DNA of 21,460 bases. It comes from JANXUC01 sp964619065. GTDB taxonomy: Bacteria; Acidobacteriota; Terriglobia; Terriglobales; Acidobacteriaceae. The DNA lies in contig CAZUCC010000061.1 of the NCBI GenBank assembly GCA_964619065.1, positions 1-21,460 on the forward strand, read 5' to 3'. Both the position numbers and the translations under genes were made by a program. This document shows, one piece after another, positions 14,449 to 21,460 of this stretch (position 1 is the stretch's first letter; each line of letters opens with the position of its first letter). A model generated the notes under the pieces. The model was given only the letters and a program-made list of their open reading frames with translations, had not been told where the DNA came from and ran no database searches.

Positions 14449-16104
14449 TCATCTCACGGCGCTCGACACTTGGTAGTATTCCAGGTGCTGGTCGGGACTG
14501 GAGCCGATCGCGGTAACGACTCTCGAACCGATTAGGCGCACGAGATCGCTCTCCGTGCCCTCTCTGGCGACCAGCAGATGGGCGCCAATGGGGATTTCTC
14601 CGCGGTCATAGCTGCTCACGGGCCAGTTACGGTAAAAATGCAGGCCGTACTCCGTCTGTCGCCCTACCTTGAAAACAGCCACCGGCAACGGACTGGCTAC
14701 GCCATGTGCTCTTTCCGTTCGCGCCAAACTCGCCGCTACCGTGCGGGCAGAGTCTTCCTGATCAAGCGCGGGACCTCCCAGACGAATGATCGCAGCCACC
14801 GCCAAAACCACCGGAACGAGGGTCGTGAAATGCAACAGACGTAAACCAAAACGGCTGTTGAGTGCGATGAAGATGCCGACCCCTAGAAGCAGGCCCAGGA
14901 GGCTCGCCGCCAGCGTTCCCTTCCCCCACGGCAGGCGGTGAACCAGCACCAGGTAGGAAATCAGAAAACAAGGGATAAAAATAATCCCCGCAAGCACAGC
15001 GTGGAACGACAGCAGAATCTTGCTGGCTGCATGACCGGAACTGATCCTGCGGCGTACGTAGCTTGCCACCAGCAACGTTGCAGCCGGCAGAGCAGGCAGA
15101 ATGTAACCCGGCAGCTTCGATTGCGAAAACGAAAAGAAAACGATGGGAATCGCGAGCCACAACAGCAGGAAGACGTCGAATCCGTCTTCATTATCAAAAA
15201 TGCGCCGCCCCTCCGCTTTCCAGCCGCGAATGGTTTCCACGACGGCAGCTATTGCGAACACTGCCCACGGCAACAAACCAATCAACGCCACCGGCAGGAA
15301 GTACCAAAACGGCTGCTGATGCTGGTAGAGATTCGTGCCAAAGCGTGCCAGATTGTGTTCCAATATAAAAACTCTAAAGAACTCAGGATTGCGCAGCTGC
15401 ACCATCACGAACCAGGGCAGGGTGACCACCAGGTAGACAGCGATGCCCGGCATCCACAAAGTTTGCAGGATCAGCCGCCAGTCTTTTCGCAAAGCAGCGA
15501 AGACCAACAGAATCAGCGCGAGAAGGCCCACGGCTACCGGACCCTTGGCCAGCGTGGCCAGCCCAAGGAAGGCGTATCCCGCCAGAAGCCAGCGCCGCTC
15601 GCGACTCTCATACCACGCGTACCATGCCAGCAGTGCGATCGAGAAATTGGCTGCCAGAGGCATATCCGTAGCGGCAGCCCGTGCAAATCCAAGAACGGCC
15701 GCGGACGATGCCGTCATCAGCGCGCCATCAAGCTCCGCGCCCGGGCGGAAACGCCGCAGGAACAAATAGATGGCGAAGATCATCAGCGAGGCGGAGAGCG
15801 CGGAAGGAATGCGCGCCGACCAGTCGCTCACACCGAAGATATGGAACGCGACCATCTCCTCCCAGTAGAGGAGGATAGGCTTTTCTAGCCAAGGTTGATG
15901 ACCTAGAGTTGGAGTAATCCAGTCATTGCGCTCGAACATTTCCCGTGCCACTTGCGCATAGCGCGGCTCATCTGCACCTACGAGCCCGAATGCGCCCAGC
16001 CCATAAAAAAAAAGAAAACCGCAAACGACCGCGAGCACAACCCAGTCGTGGCGAGAGCCAGGATTGCCAGAATGATCGTTGCGAGAGGCCGGGGTATCGT
16101 TCAT
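14449..16104 (-). CDS. glycosyltransferase family 39 / ArnT-like integral membrane protein
   Basis: 551 residues from ATG 16104. The N-terminal polar tail is followed by about 11-12 transmembrane segments and a C-terminal soluble part from about residue 440. The first periplasmic loop has the family motif GADEPRYAQVAREM (D45/E46). This is the metal/lipid-phosphate site of polyprenyl-phosphate sugar transferases of the PMT/ArnT superfamily. A large loop motif follows (PWLEKPILLYW). These enzymes move a sugar from a polyprenyl-phosphate carrier to lipid A, protein or another envelope acceptor; donor and acceptor are unknown here. The frame runs 20 residues further upstream, but ATG 16104 overlaps the stop of the small membrane gene (ATGA), which decides the start. 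Last gene of the rbfA-nrnA side of the operon. Confidence 0.9.
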   Translation of the reverse strand: MNDTPASRNDHSGNPGSRHDWVVLAVVCGFLFFYGLGAFGLVGADEPRYAQVAREMFERNDWITPTLGHQPWLEKPILLYWEEMVAFHIFGVSDWSARIPSALSASLMIFAIYLFLRRFRPGAELDGALMTASSAAVLGFARAAATDMPLAANFSIALLAWYAWYESRERRWLLAGYAFLGLATLAKGPVAVGLLALILLVFAALRKDWRLILQTLWMPGIAVYLVVTLPWFVMVQLRNPEFFRVFILEHNLARFGTNLYQHQQPFWYFLPVALIGLLPWAVFAIAAVVETIRGWKAEGRRIFDNEDGFDVFLLLWLAIPIVFFSFSQSKLPGYILPALPAATLLVASYVRRRISSGHAASKILLSFHAVLAGIIFIPCFLISYLVLVHRLPWGKGTLAASLLGLLLGVGIFIALNSRFGLRLLHFTTLVPVVLAVAAIIRLGGPALDQEDSARTVAASLARTERAHGVASPLPVAVFKVGRQTEYGLHFYRNWPVSSYDRGEIPIGAHLLVAREGTESDLVRLIGSRVVTAIGSSPDQHLEYYQVSSAVR

Positions 16105-16361
16105 GAAGGATTCGCGGCCTGCCGCCAGCCTCGCACTAAAGCAAAGAGGCTGACGATCGTCCAAACCCCTTCCAGCACGACGAAGCCCACCTGAAAAGGA
16201 CGCAGAGCAATGTATGCGAGAATGGCCGAACCGACGGCGTTCAAGACGTTATAGTTGGCCTTCCGTGAATCCATCCAGTTCAACTGATGGCCCACATAAG
16301 CCACCAAAATCAACAGGGCGGCCGCGAAGGAAACGACCTGGCGCAGGATTGAGATTTCCAT
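16101..16361 (-). CDS. small three-helix membrane protein (CBU_0592-like)
   Basis: 86 residues with three hydrophobic segments: FAAALLILVAYVGHQL, VLNAVGSAILAYIAL and VGFVVLEGVWTIVSLFALV. The pattern Y.gHQ....s...Y..LN..GS..L, then E.vW..vSl.al, is that of the CBU_0592-type domain found in bacterial small membrane proteins of unknown role. It begins 19 bp after nrnA ends and its stop overlaps the glycosyltransferase start (ATGA), so it is probably translated in a coupled way and may assist that enzyme or its lipid-linked substrate (inference). An alternative is an EmrE-like half transporter, but it is too short. Confidence 0.78.
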   Translation of the reverse strand: MEISILRQVVSFAAALLILVAYVGHQLNWMDSRKANYNVLNAVGSAILAYIALRPFQVGFVVLEGVWTIVSLFALVRGWRQAANPS

Positions 16362-16380
16362 CGCCGACTATTGTACCCGC

Positions 16381-17346
16381 CTATTGGATAAACGACGCGT
16401 GGCGGAGTCTGCCAATCACGTCGGCGATAGCGTGGGCTAAGGGTCCATCCGCCGAACAACCGCTGGCGCAGCGATGGCCGCCGCCTCCGAACATCTCCGC
16501 CACCACCGTCACATCCACACGCCCTTTGCTGCGCAGGCTAATACGAAAACGCCCGTCCGCCATCTCGCGGAAAAACGCCGCCACCTCGACGCCCTGAATT
16601 GCAAGCGCGTAGTTCACCAGTCCTTCACAGTCCTCTTCCAAGGCGCCCATGCGATCCATCTGGTCGCGCGTCACCCAAATCCAGGCCATGGCGCCCTCGC
16701 GATGAAGGTTGGAGAGCGCAGCGCCCAACAAGCGCATCTTGGCTGTTGAATGCGAAAAATAGAGATTTTGCGCTGTTTGGGCCGGGACGGCGCCCGCCAA
16801 TACGAGTTCCCGTGCGAGCCCAAACGTATGCTCATTCGTTCCGTCGAACATGAAAGACCCGGTATCTGCAACCAGGCCAGTGTAAAGGCAGGTCGCCATT
16901 TCCGGCGTGATGGGTGCGCCGCACTCGCGTGCCAGTCGGTAGATCAACTCCGCGGTAGCGCAGGCTTGCGGATCAATCCAGTTCAGGTTTGCGAACGGCC
17001 GCCCGCCGATGTGGTGGTCGATATTGATGAGAAATTTTCCTTCGAGCCCCTGCAACCGCGTGCGCTGCAGGCTGTCGCACTCGAGAAGAATCGCGGCATC
17101 GTAGCTACCATCCACCACACCGGCGTGGATGATGGCATTGGCAAACGGCAGACCACGATAGTTGCGCGGTACCGGATCGTGCAGCACGACTTCCGCGTGC
17201 TTGCCCAGGGCGCGAAGAATCTGCTGCCCCGCCAGCGCCGACCCCACGCCATCGCCATCGGGACGGGCATGCGACGTCAGTACAAAACGGCTGTGCCGCT
17301 CAATCTGGCTCCGGATCTCCTGCGCTGCGTTCGAGCTGGCCTGCAC
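16381..17346 (-). CDS. nrnA: DHH family phosphoesterase, NrnA-type nanoRNase/pAp phosphatase
   Basis: 321 residues from GTG 17346. DHH motifs are intact: SHARPDGDGVGS (25-36), ECDS (about 89-92), IDHHIGG (109-115) and the DHHA1 glycine-rich loop GGGGHRCASG (287-296). NrnA degrades two- to five-nucleotide RNAs and dephosphorylates pAp, linking RNA turnover to sulfur metabolism. The frame is open upstream through the rbfA end. I choose GTG 17346 because GAGG lies six bases before it and the length is typical. TTG 17358, which overlaps the rbfA stop (TTGA), is the alternative and adds four residues. The rbfA-nrnA pairing is a common bacterial arrangement. Confidence 0.93.
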   Translation of the reverse strand: MQASSNAAQEIRSQIERHSRFVLTSHARPDGDGVGSALAGQQILRALGKHAEVVLHDPVPRNYRGLPFANAIIHAGVVDGSYDAAILLECDSLQRTRLQGLEGKFLINIDHHIGGRPFANLNWIDPQACATAELIYRLARECGAPITPEMATCLYTGLVADTGSFMFDGTNEHTFGLARELVLAGAVPAQTAQNLYFSHSTAKMRLLGAALSNLHREGAMAWIWVTRDQMDRMGALEEDCEGLVNYALAIQGVEVAAFFREMADGRFRISLRSKGRVDVTVVAEMFGGGGHRCASGCSADGPLAHAIADVIGRLRHASFIQ

Positions 17347-17354
17347 TGCGGACC

Positions 17355-17759
17355 TCAATTTTCCCGTGTAGTTTCCTGAGTGCTCGTCGACGCAGTCTTC
17401 TGCGTTCGTTTCTTGTTGCGTTCCAGAAGCTCGTTCACGCGGGCTTCGTAAGCGTGCGACTTGTCGATCTGGAAATGCAGTTCGGGGCACCGCCGTAAAT
17501 GCAGTCGCTCGATGAGCTCATGCCGGATGTAGCCAACAGCGGCCAGCAAACCTTCGCGCGTTTGGATGGCATCTTCGTCGCTGCCTTCGACAGCGATCAT
17601 CACCCGAGCCGAACGGCCATCATCCGCGAGATGCAGCTCGGTCACATTGGCCAGACCGATCCGCGGATCCGCCAATTCACCTTCGAGAATAGTCTCGATC
17701 TCCTCCCGCAGGAGTTCCGCCATGCGTTCGCGATGATATTTTTGCGCGCGGTTTTCCAC
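17355..17759 (-). CDS. rbfA: 30S ribosome-binding factor A
   Basis: 134 residues with the KH-like RbfA fold. Family blocks are YHRERMAELLREEIETILEGE at the N-terminus, DPRIGLANVTEL, a central beta-strand ARVMIAVEGS and the ending helix IRHELIERLHLRRCPELHFQIDKS. RbfA binds the 5' helix of 16S rRNA during late 30S maturation and cold adaptation. The start is GTG 17759 with GGAG nine bases upstream. The C-terminal tail is Thr/Lys-rich and dispensable in the family. It lies 80 bp after the DUF503 gene in the infB operon. Confidence 0.95.
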   Translation of the reverse strand: MENRAQKYHRERMAELLREEIETILEGELADPRIGLANVTELHLADDGRSARVMIAVEGSDEDAIQTREGLLAAVGYIRHELIERLHLRRCPELHFQIDKSHAYEARVNELLERNKKRTQKTASTSTQETTREN

Positions 17760-17839
17760 GGTCTTTCACTCCAGATAAAACTCTATAGGCTACCAGAAAG
17801 CTGGTCCGCGCATAGGGGTAGTTTGAGCGGAAATTCTTC

Positions 17840-18127
17840 TTAGAGAAATTCCAGGTACGAATCGCTGATCTCGGCGCCATGGTTATTGGCGATCCGCGTG
17901 GCCTGGCGCTCAACGTTCTTCATGAGGCCGTCGAGGTAGTCGCGCGACCCGGAGATGCTGACGATTCCCAGAGTCGCCTGATTCCAAAGAGTTCCCGGTT
18001 CGAGTTCGGCCACGGAGATATTAAAGCTGGATCGCAGACGATCTTTTAGGCTGCGCACCACCTGCCGCCGATCCTTCAGCGATTGCGCAGCTTCAATACG
18101 GAGTTCGAGGGTGAGAAAGGCGATCAA
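17840..18127 (-). CDS. DUF503 (YlxP-like) protein
   Basis: 95 residues. Family features are the opening strand IAFLTLELRIEAAQSLKDRRQVVRSLKDRLR, then FNISVAELEPGTLWNQATLGIVSISG and a closing helix with SDSYLEFL. The family has a ferredoxin-like fold, occurs between infB and rbfA in many bacteria, and is of uncertain role, probably linked to ribosome or RNA work. The start is TTG 18127, which yields the usual 92-96 residue length. The frame is open further upstream, but only through the repeat at 18135-18209, which is not coding in character. No Shine-Dalgarno is visible because the repeat occupies that position. Confidence 0.88.
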   Translation of the reverse strand: MIAFLTLELRIEAAQSLKDRRQVVRSLKDRLRSSFNISVAELEPGTLWNQATLGIVSISGSRDYLDGLMKNVERQATRIANNHGAEISDSYLEFL

Positions 18128-18134
18128 AGCAGTT

Positions 18135-18209
18135 GTCAGTTGCCAGCCACCAGCTAATAGTTTGTCAATACCAGTGCTGACAACTGGCAACTGATAGCTG
18201 GCAACTGAC
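18135..18209. repeat. hairpin-forming dispersed-type repeat between infB and DUF503
   Basis: GTCAGTTGCCAGC (18135-18147) and GCTGGCAACTGAC (18197-18209) are a perfect 13-bp inverted repeat with 49 bp between them. A further direct copy of CTGGCAACTGA is at 18184-18194 and 18198-18208. This 'gCAACTGaCAACTGG' type of sequence is low-complexity and familiar as a dispersed intergenic repeat in several phyla. It begins one base after the infB stop and ends 7 bp before the DUF503 start. In RNA it could form an alternative hairpin between the two arms or with the internal copy. Confidence 0.7.
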
Positions 18210-18210
18210 T

Positions 18211-21060
18211 CTAGGCAATCACTTCCGCGGCAATCGTTTCCGTGGAGAAGAACTCGATCACATCGCCGACCTTGATGTCGCCGTAGTTCGCGATACTGAT
18301 GCCGCATTCGTTGCCGTTGCGAACCTCGCTGGCATCATCCTTGAAGCGCTTGAGCGAACCGACTTTACCCTTGAAAATTGGCGCGCCGTTGCGCATCAGG
18401 CGGACCTCGGCGTCACGCCGGACAAGGCCATCCTGCACGAAGCAGCCGGCAATGGTGCCCACCTTCGGCACTTTGAAGACGTTGCGGACTTCCGCGCGTC
18501 CGAGATACGTTTCCTTGTATGTCGGTTCCAACAGCCCGCTCATGGCGCGCTTAATCTCATCCTGCAATTCGTAAATAATCGAGTGCAGGCGGATATCCAC
18601 TTTTTCCTGATCGGCAAGTTCCTGCGCTTTACGCTCAGGACGCACGTTGAAGCCAATGATAATGGCGTTGGATGCGGACGCCAGCAGAACGTCAGTTTCC
18701 GTAATCGCGCCGACGCCTCCATGAATCAGCTTGAGGCGCACTTTGTCGGTAGCGATCTTGGAGAGCATATCCTTCAAGACTTCCACCGAGCCCTGCATAT
18801 CGCCCTTGAGAATAACGGCGAGTTCCTTGAGACTGGCGGTCTTGATCTGGTCCGCCAGGCCCTCGAGCGAAACCCGTGAACTCTGCGCCAGCGCCGATTC
18901 CCGCGCTCTCTGCTCGCGATACTCGGAAATGGAACGGGCTTTGTCGCGATCCGCCACCACGATGAACTGGTCTCCTGCTTGCGGCAAACCTTCCAATCCG
19001 AGGATTTCCACCGGCGTCGAAGGTGTCGCAGACTCGAGCTGATGCCCACGATCGTCGAACATGGCGCGAACTTTTCCGAAGACATTGCCCACCACAAAAT
19101 TGTCGGCGGCACGCAACGTTCCGTTTTGTACCAGCACAGTAGCCACCGGTCCGCGTCCACGATCGAGCTTGGCTTCCAGAACGACACCGCTCGCCGGGCG
19201 CGTGGGAACCGCCTTCAGTTCCCGCAAGTCTGCGGTGAGGCAGATCAGCTCCATCATTAGGTTAAGGTTCGTTTTCTTCTTGGCGGAAACATCCACAAAA
19301 ACGGTAGTGCCGCCCCAGTCTTCTGGCATCAGCCCGCGGTCAGCAAGCTGCTTCTTCACCCGGTCCGGCAGAGCGTCCAGCTTATCGATTTTGTTTACGG
19401 CAACGATAATCGGAACTTCCGCTGCATTGGCGTGGTCAATCGCTTCCAGGGTCTGCGGCATCACACCGTCATCCGCCGCGACCACCAGCACTACGATATC
19501 CGTGACCTTGGCGCCGCGCGCACGCATGCGGGTAAATGCCTGGTGTCCCGGCGTATCGAGGAAGACGATCTCGCGGCCAAATGCCGGCGACTGCTCGTCC
19601 ACCACCCTCACCTTGTACGCGCCAATGTGCTGCGTGATGCCACCAGCCTCGCCCTCAGCCACATTGGTGGTGCGAATCGCGTCCAGCAGCGTAGTCTTGC
19701 CGTGATCGACGTGCCCCATGATGGTGACCACAGGCGGCCGCGTGATTTCCCCAGCAGTCGATTCAGGCGTTTCCTGCGCCGCTTCCATCTCCTTAGCGGC
19801 TTGATCTTCGTAACTGATCACGTTCGTGTCAGCGCCGAAAAAGCGCGCCATGTCGGAAGCCAGATCGGCGTCAAGCGTCTGGTTGATCGTGGCAAACACG
19901 CCCTTCGCGAGCAGGCCGGCAATCAGATCCTTGGCGCGAATCTCCAGCTTCTCAGCCAGATCTTTCACGCTCGTACCTTCCGTGATGGTGATGCTTCGCG
20001 TGATAGGCATCGGCTCCGTCGGCAGGGTAAAGCGCGGCGGCGGAGTATAGCCCTTCATGGGCCCTTCTTGAACCTTGGGTATATAGCGTTGGCCGGGACG
20101 TCGTGGCGGCGAAGGACGGCCTCCCGGACGGGTTCCGGGGGGTGCTGCGGGTCCGGGCGCCACACCGGTGGCGCCCATGCCTGGGCGCATTCCTGACGGA
20201 CGCGTGCCCACGGGAGCGCTACGCGTCGGATGCATGGGACGGCGCTCTCCAGGCTTCAGGGGAGGCCGCATGCCACCCGGTCCAGCGGGGACGGGACGGC
20301 GTTGAAAAATAGGCTGTCCGGGCACAGGACGTCCTGGAGCAGGCCTAGGAACGCTACTTGGGGCGGCGCTGCTGGGGGCGGCGGCCATCGGAGGTGGTGT
20401 GGGCGCCTTATAGACCGGTCGCGGACCGGTTTGCGGCATGATGGTTCGCGGCAGTGGCGCTACAAGCCTTGGGGCCGGGGTTGGAGTCTCAACCGAGACC
20501 GTCGCTGGGGGTGGTACAGCGGCTACCGCCTCCAGATTTGCCGTAGCCGGTGCTTCGGGCGTTTTTACCGGGGGCGGCGCTGGCGCTTTCGGCGGAGGTA
20601 CTGTAAAAGTCGGCCGGGTTGCCGGAGCTTGCGGCGTAATGAACCTTGGAGGCACATGAGGCGCGGCAGCTGGTGGTGCTGGCGCTACGGGCGCAGCTTG
20701 GACGGGAGGTTTCGCAACCGGCTTCTGTTCCACTGGGGGAACCGGCGGCCGCGCAACTGGAGTGGGTGCGGCTTGTTTCTGAGTGAGCGCTTTCAGTACA
20801 TCGCCGGGACGCGAGATGTTCGAGAGGTCAATCTTCGTCTTGATCCCATCGCCCTCGGCACGGGAAGCGGATTTGGATCCGGTGCCGTTGCCTTCTCCCT
20901 GCTTCCGGAAATGGGCGCGCACCTTTTCAGCTTCGTCGGCTTCGAGGGAGCTGGAATGGGTCTTCTTCGCGGTAACCCCAGCCACATTCAGTGCGTCCAG
21001 GATCGCCTTGCTTTTTACTTCCAGCTCTCTAGCCAGATCGTTGATTCGAATCTTACTCAT
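18211..21060 (-). CDS. infB: translation initiation factor IF-2
   Basis: 949 residues. It delivers initiator tRNA to the 30S subunit and drives subunit joining by GTP hydrolysis. Order of domains: IF2_N (1-50, IRINDLARELEVKSKAIL), a long Pro/Ala/Arg/Gly-rich linker (about 97-345), a second IF2_N-like module (355-405), then the G domain with G1 GHVDHGKT (449-456), G2 around GGITQHIGA (473-481), G3 DTPGH (502-506), G4 NKID (556-559) and G5 SAK (592-594). Domains II, III and IV (initiator-tRNA binding, ending KVGDVIEFF) follow. All key residues are present. The linker makes it longer than the E. coli protein. ATG 21060 is preceded by GAGG. Operon: nusA upstream, DUF503-rbfA-nrnA downstream. Confidence 0.98.
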   Translation of the reverse strand: MSKIRINDLARELEVKSKAILDALNVAGVTAKKTHSSSLEADEAEKVRAHFRKQGEGNGTGSKSASRAEGDGIKTKIDLSNISRPGDVLKALTQKQAAPTPVARPPVPPVEQKPVAKPPVQAAPVAPAPPAAAPHVPPRFITPQAPATRPTFTVPPPKAPAPPPVKTPEAPATANLEAVAAVPPPATVSVETPTPAPRLVAPLPRTIMPQTGPRPVYKAPTPPPMAAAPSSAAPSSVPRPAPGRPVPGQPIFQRRPVPAGPGGMRPPLKPGERRPMHPTRSAPVGTRPSGMRPGMGATGVAPGPAAPPGTRPGGRPSPPRRPGQRYIPKVQEGPMKGYTPPPRFTLPTEPMPITRSITITEGTSVKDLAEKLEIRAKDLIAGLLAKGVFATINQTLDADLASDMARFFGADTNVISYEDQAAKEMEAAQETPESTAGEITRPPVVTIMGHVDHGKTTLLDAIRTTNVAEGEAGGITQHIGAYKVRVVDEQSPAFGREIVFLDTPGHQAFTRMRARGAKVTDIVVLVVAADDGVMPQTLEAIDHANAAEVPIIVAVNKIDKLDALPDRVKKQLADRGLMPEDWGGTTVFVDVSAKKKTNLNLMMELICLTADLRELKAVPTRPASGVVLEAKLDRGRGPVATVLVQNGTLRAADNFVVGNVFGKVRAMFDDRGHQLESATPSTPVEILGLEGLPQAGDQFIVVADRDKARSISEYREQRARESALAQSSRVSLEGLADQIKTASLKELAVILKGDMQGSVEVLKDMLSKIATDKVRLKLIHGGVGAITETDVLLASASNAIIIGFNVRPERKAQELADQEKVDIRLHSIIYELQDEIKRAMSGLLEPTYKETYLGRAEVRNVFKVPKVGTIAGCFVQDGLVRRDAEVRLMRNGAPIFKGKVGSLKRFKDDASEVRNGNECGISIANYGDIKVGDVIEFFSTETIAAEVIA

Positions 21061-21149
21061 CCGCCTCTACATTCCTCGCTGCCCGTTAAGTCCTCATCGC
21101 AACCTCACGGTTTTCCAAAATTCTCTGAGTTACCCGGCACAACATACCA

Positions 21150-21460
21150 CTACGCCTTGGGCCCGGAATCTTCTTCCGGACTTTCTTCATGATGCGCTTC
21201 TGCGGCAGACTCGTCCCCAACAGTTTCCGCGGAAGCCTCTTGCGCCACCAAATCCACGCCCTCAGCGGGTGTTTCGCTCTGTTCCGATGCTTCGGCCTGT
21301 TCCGATGCCTCAATCTGGCTCGGCGCTTCGCCGTGTTCCGCTCCTTCACCTGGGGCAATCTCAGCCGCGTATTCCGGCGCGGCCCCAGCTTCGGCGGCAT
21401 CCAGACTGGCGAAATAATTATTGACCGCTAGGCTGATTTTTTCCACCGTTTTCGGGCCGA
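21150..21460 (-). CDS. nusA: NusA transcription factor, C-terminal end (5' part outside window)
   Basis: The minus-strand frame is open at the right edge and ends at TAG 21150. The first visible residues, GPKTVEKISLAVNNYF, fit a helix-hairpin-helix closing segment such as that at the end of NusA. They are followed by a low-complexity acidic tail of about 80 residues rich in Glu, Ala and Ser (repeats of EASEQ and EQSE). The assignment rests on position directly upstream of infB, the standard nusA-infB arrangement, plus the HhH-like motif; the KH domains are outside the window. ylxR and ylxQ are not present between the two genes. A Glu/Ala-rich extension of a different protein is the main alternative. 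Confidence 0.65.
   Translation of the reverse strand, partial: GPKTVEKISLAVNNYFASLDAAEAGAAPEYAAEIAPGEGAEHGEAPSQIEASEQAEASEQSETPAEGVDLVAQEASAETVGDESAAEAHHEESPEEDSGPKA

Noticed and set aside
18128..18307. N-terminal extension of DUF503 to 18307
   Set aside because: It would run through the repeat and the infB 3' end; the family length is reached from TTG 18127.
19432..20196. 254-codon plus-strand frame inside infB, with other long antisense frames up to 21192
   Set aside because: Complement of the GC-rich, Pro/Ala-coding linker and G domain of IF-2; such antisense frames are expected from codon bias.
1..21460. CRISPR array, tRNA/rRNA, transposase, phage or toxin-antitoxin genes
   Set aside because: No regularly spaced repeats, no cloverleaf or rRNA-like stretch, and no recognisable mobile-element or defence proteins were seen on either strand.

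Overview
The window looks like a chromosomal segment of a member of the Acidobacteriota. I infer this from the mix of secreted S9 peptidases, LolA-like secreted paralogs, small zinc-ribbon and two-helix membrane proteins, a long Pro/Ala-rich IF-2, and GTG/TTG starts in a roughly 55-60% GC background. Genus cannot be named from the sequence alone. No tRNA, rRNA, CRISPR array, transposase or prophage gene was seen.

Layout, left to right. (1) 1-1807, minus: a secreted S9 prolyl-oligopeptidase-type peptidase running off the left edge, cut just after its catalytic serine motif. (2) 2006-3688, plus: a tandem pair of secreted LolA-like paralogs. (3) 3722-4177, minus: a single-domain receiver protein with an atypical phosphoacceptor position and a possible sigma-54 promoter upstream. 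(4) 4178-4553: a non-coding stretch with a REP-like double palindrome. (5) 4554-6035, minus: an HNH endonuclease 18 bp downstream of a ComF-type phosphoribosyltransferase. (6) 6036-6617: a long-armed inverted repeat next to the comF start and a probable 68-residue zinc-ribbon protein. (7) 6618-11473, plus: an OPT-family transporter, a YggS/PROSC-family PLP protein, a POT-type MFS transporter (TTG start, strong Shine-Dalgarno, candidate promoter) and an AlkD-like DNA glycosylase. (8) 11546-13313, plus: an M24 Xaa-Pro-type peptidase translationally coupled to two small membrane proteins. (9) 13320-13361: two interleaved 9-bp inverted repeats (pseudoknot order) between convergent genes. (10) 13359-14345, minus: a two-half GNAT acetyltransferase.

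(11) 14449-21460, minus: the conserved translation/transcription operon, read right to left as nusA (3' end), infB, a DUF503 (YlxP-like) gene, rbfA and nrnA, extended by a small three-helix membrane protein and a GT39/ArnT-like glycosyltransferase. infB and DUF503 are separated by a dispersed-looking repeat that lies where the DUF503 ribosome-binding site would be. ylxR and ylxQ, often found between nusA and infB, are absent, and truB does not follow rbfA/nrnA.

Most genes are housekeeping or peptide-nutrition functions: two peptide-type transporter families and two proline-linked peptidase families lie within 13 kb. I did not find a convincing undescribed multi-gene system. The most unusual items are the receiver with its sigma-54-like site, the interleaved inverted repeats at 13320-13361, the low-GC mosaic patch inside the S9 peptidase gene, and the repeats placed next to operon genes.
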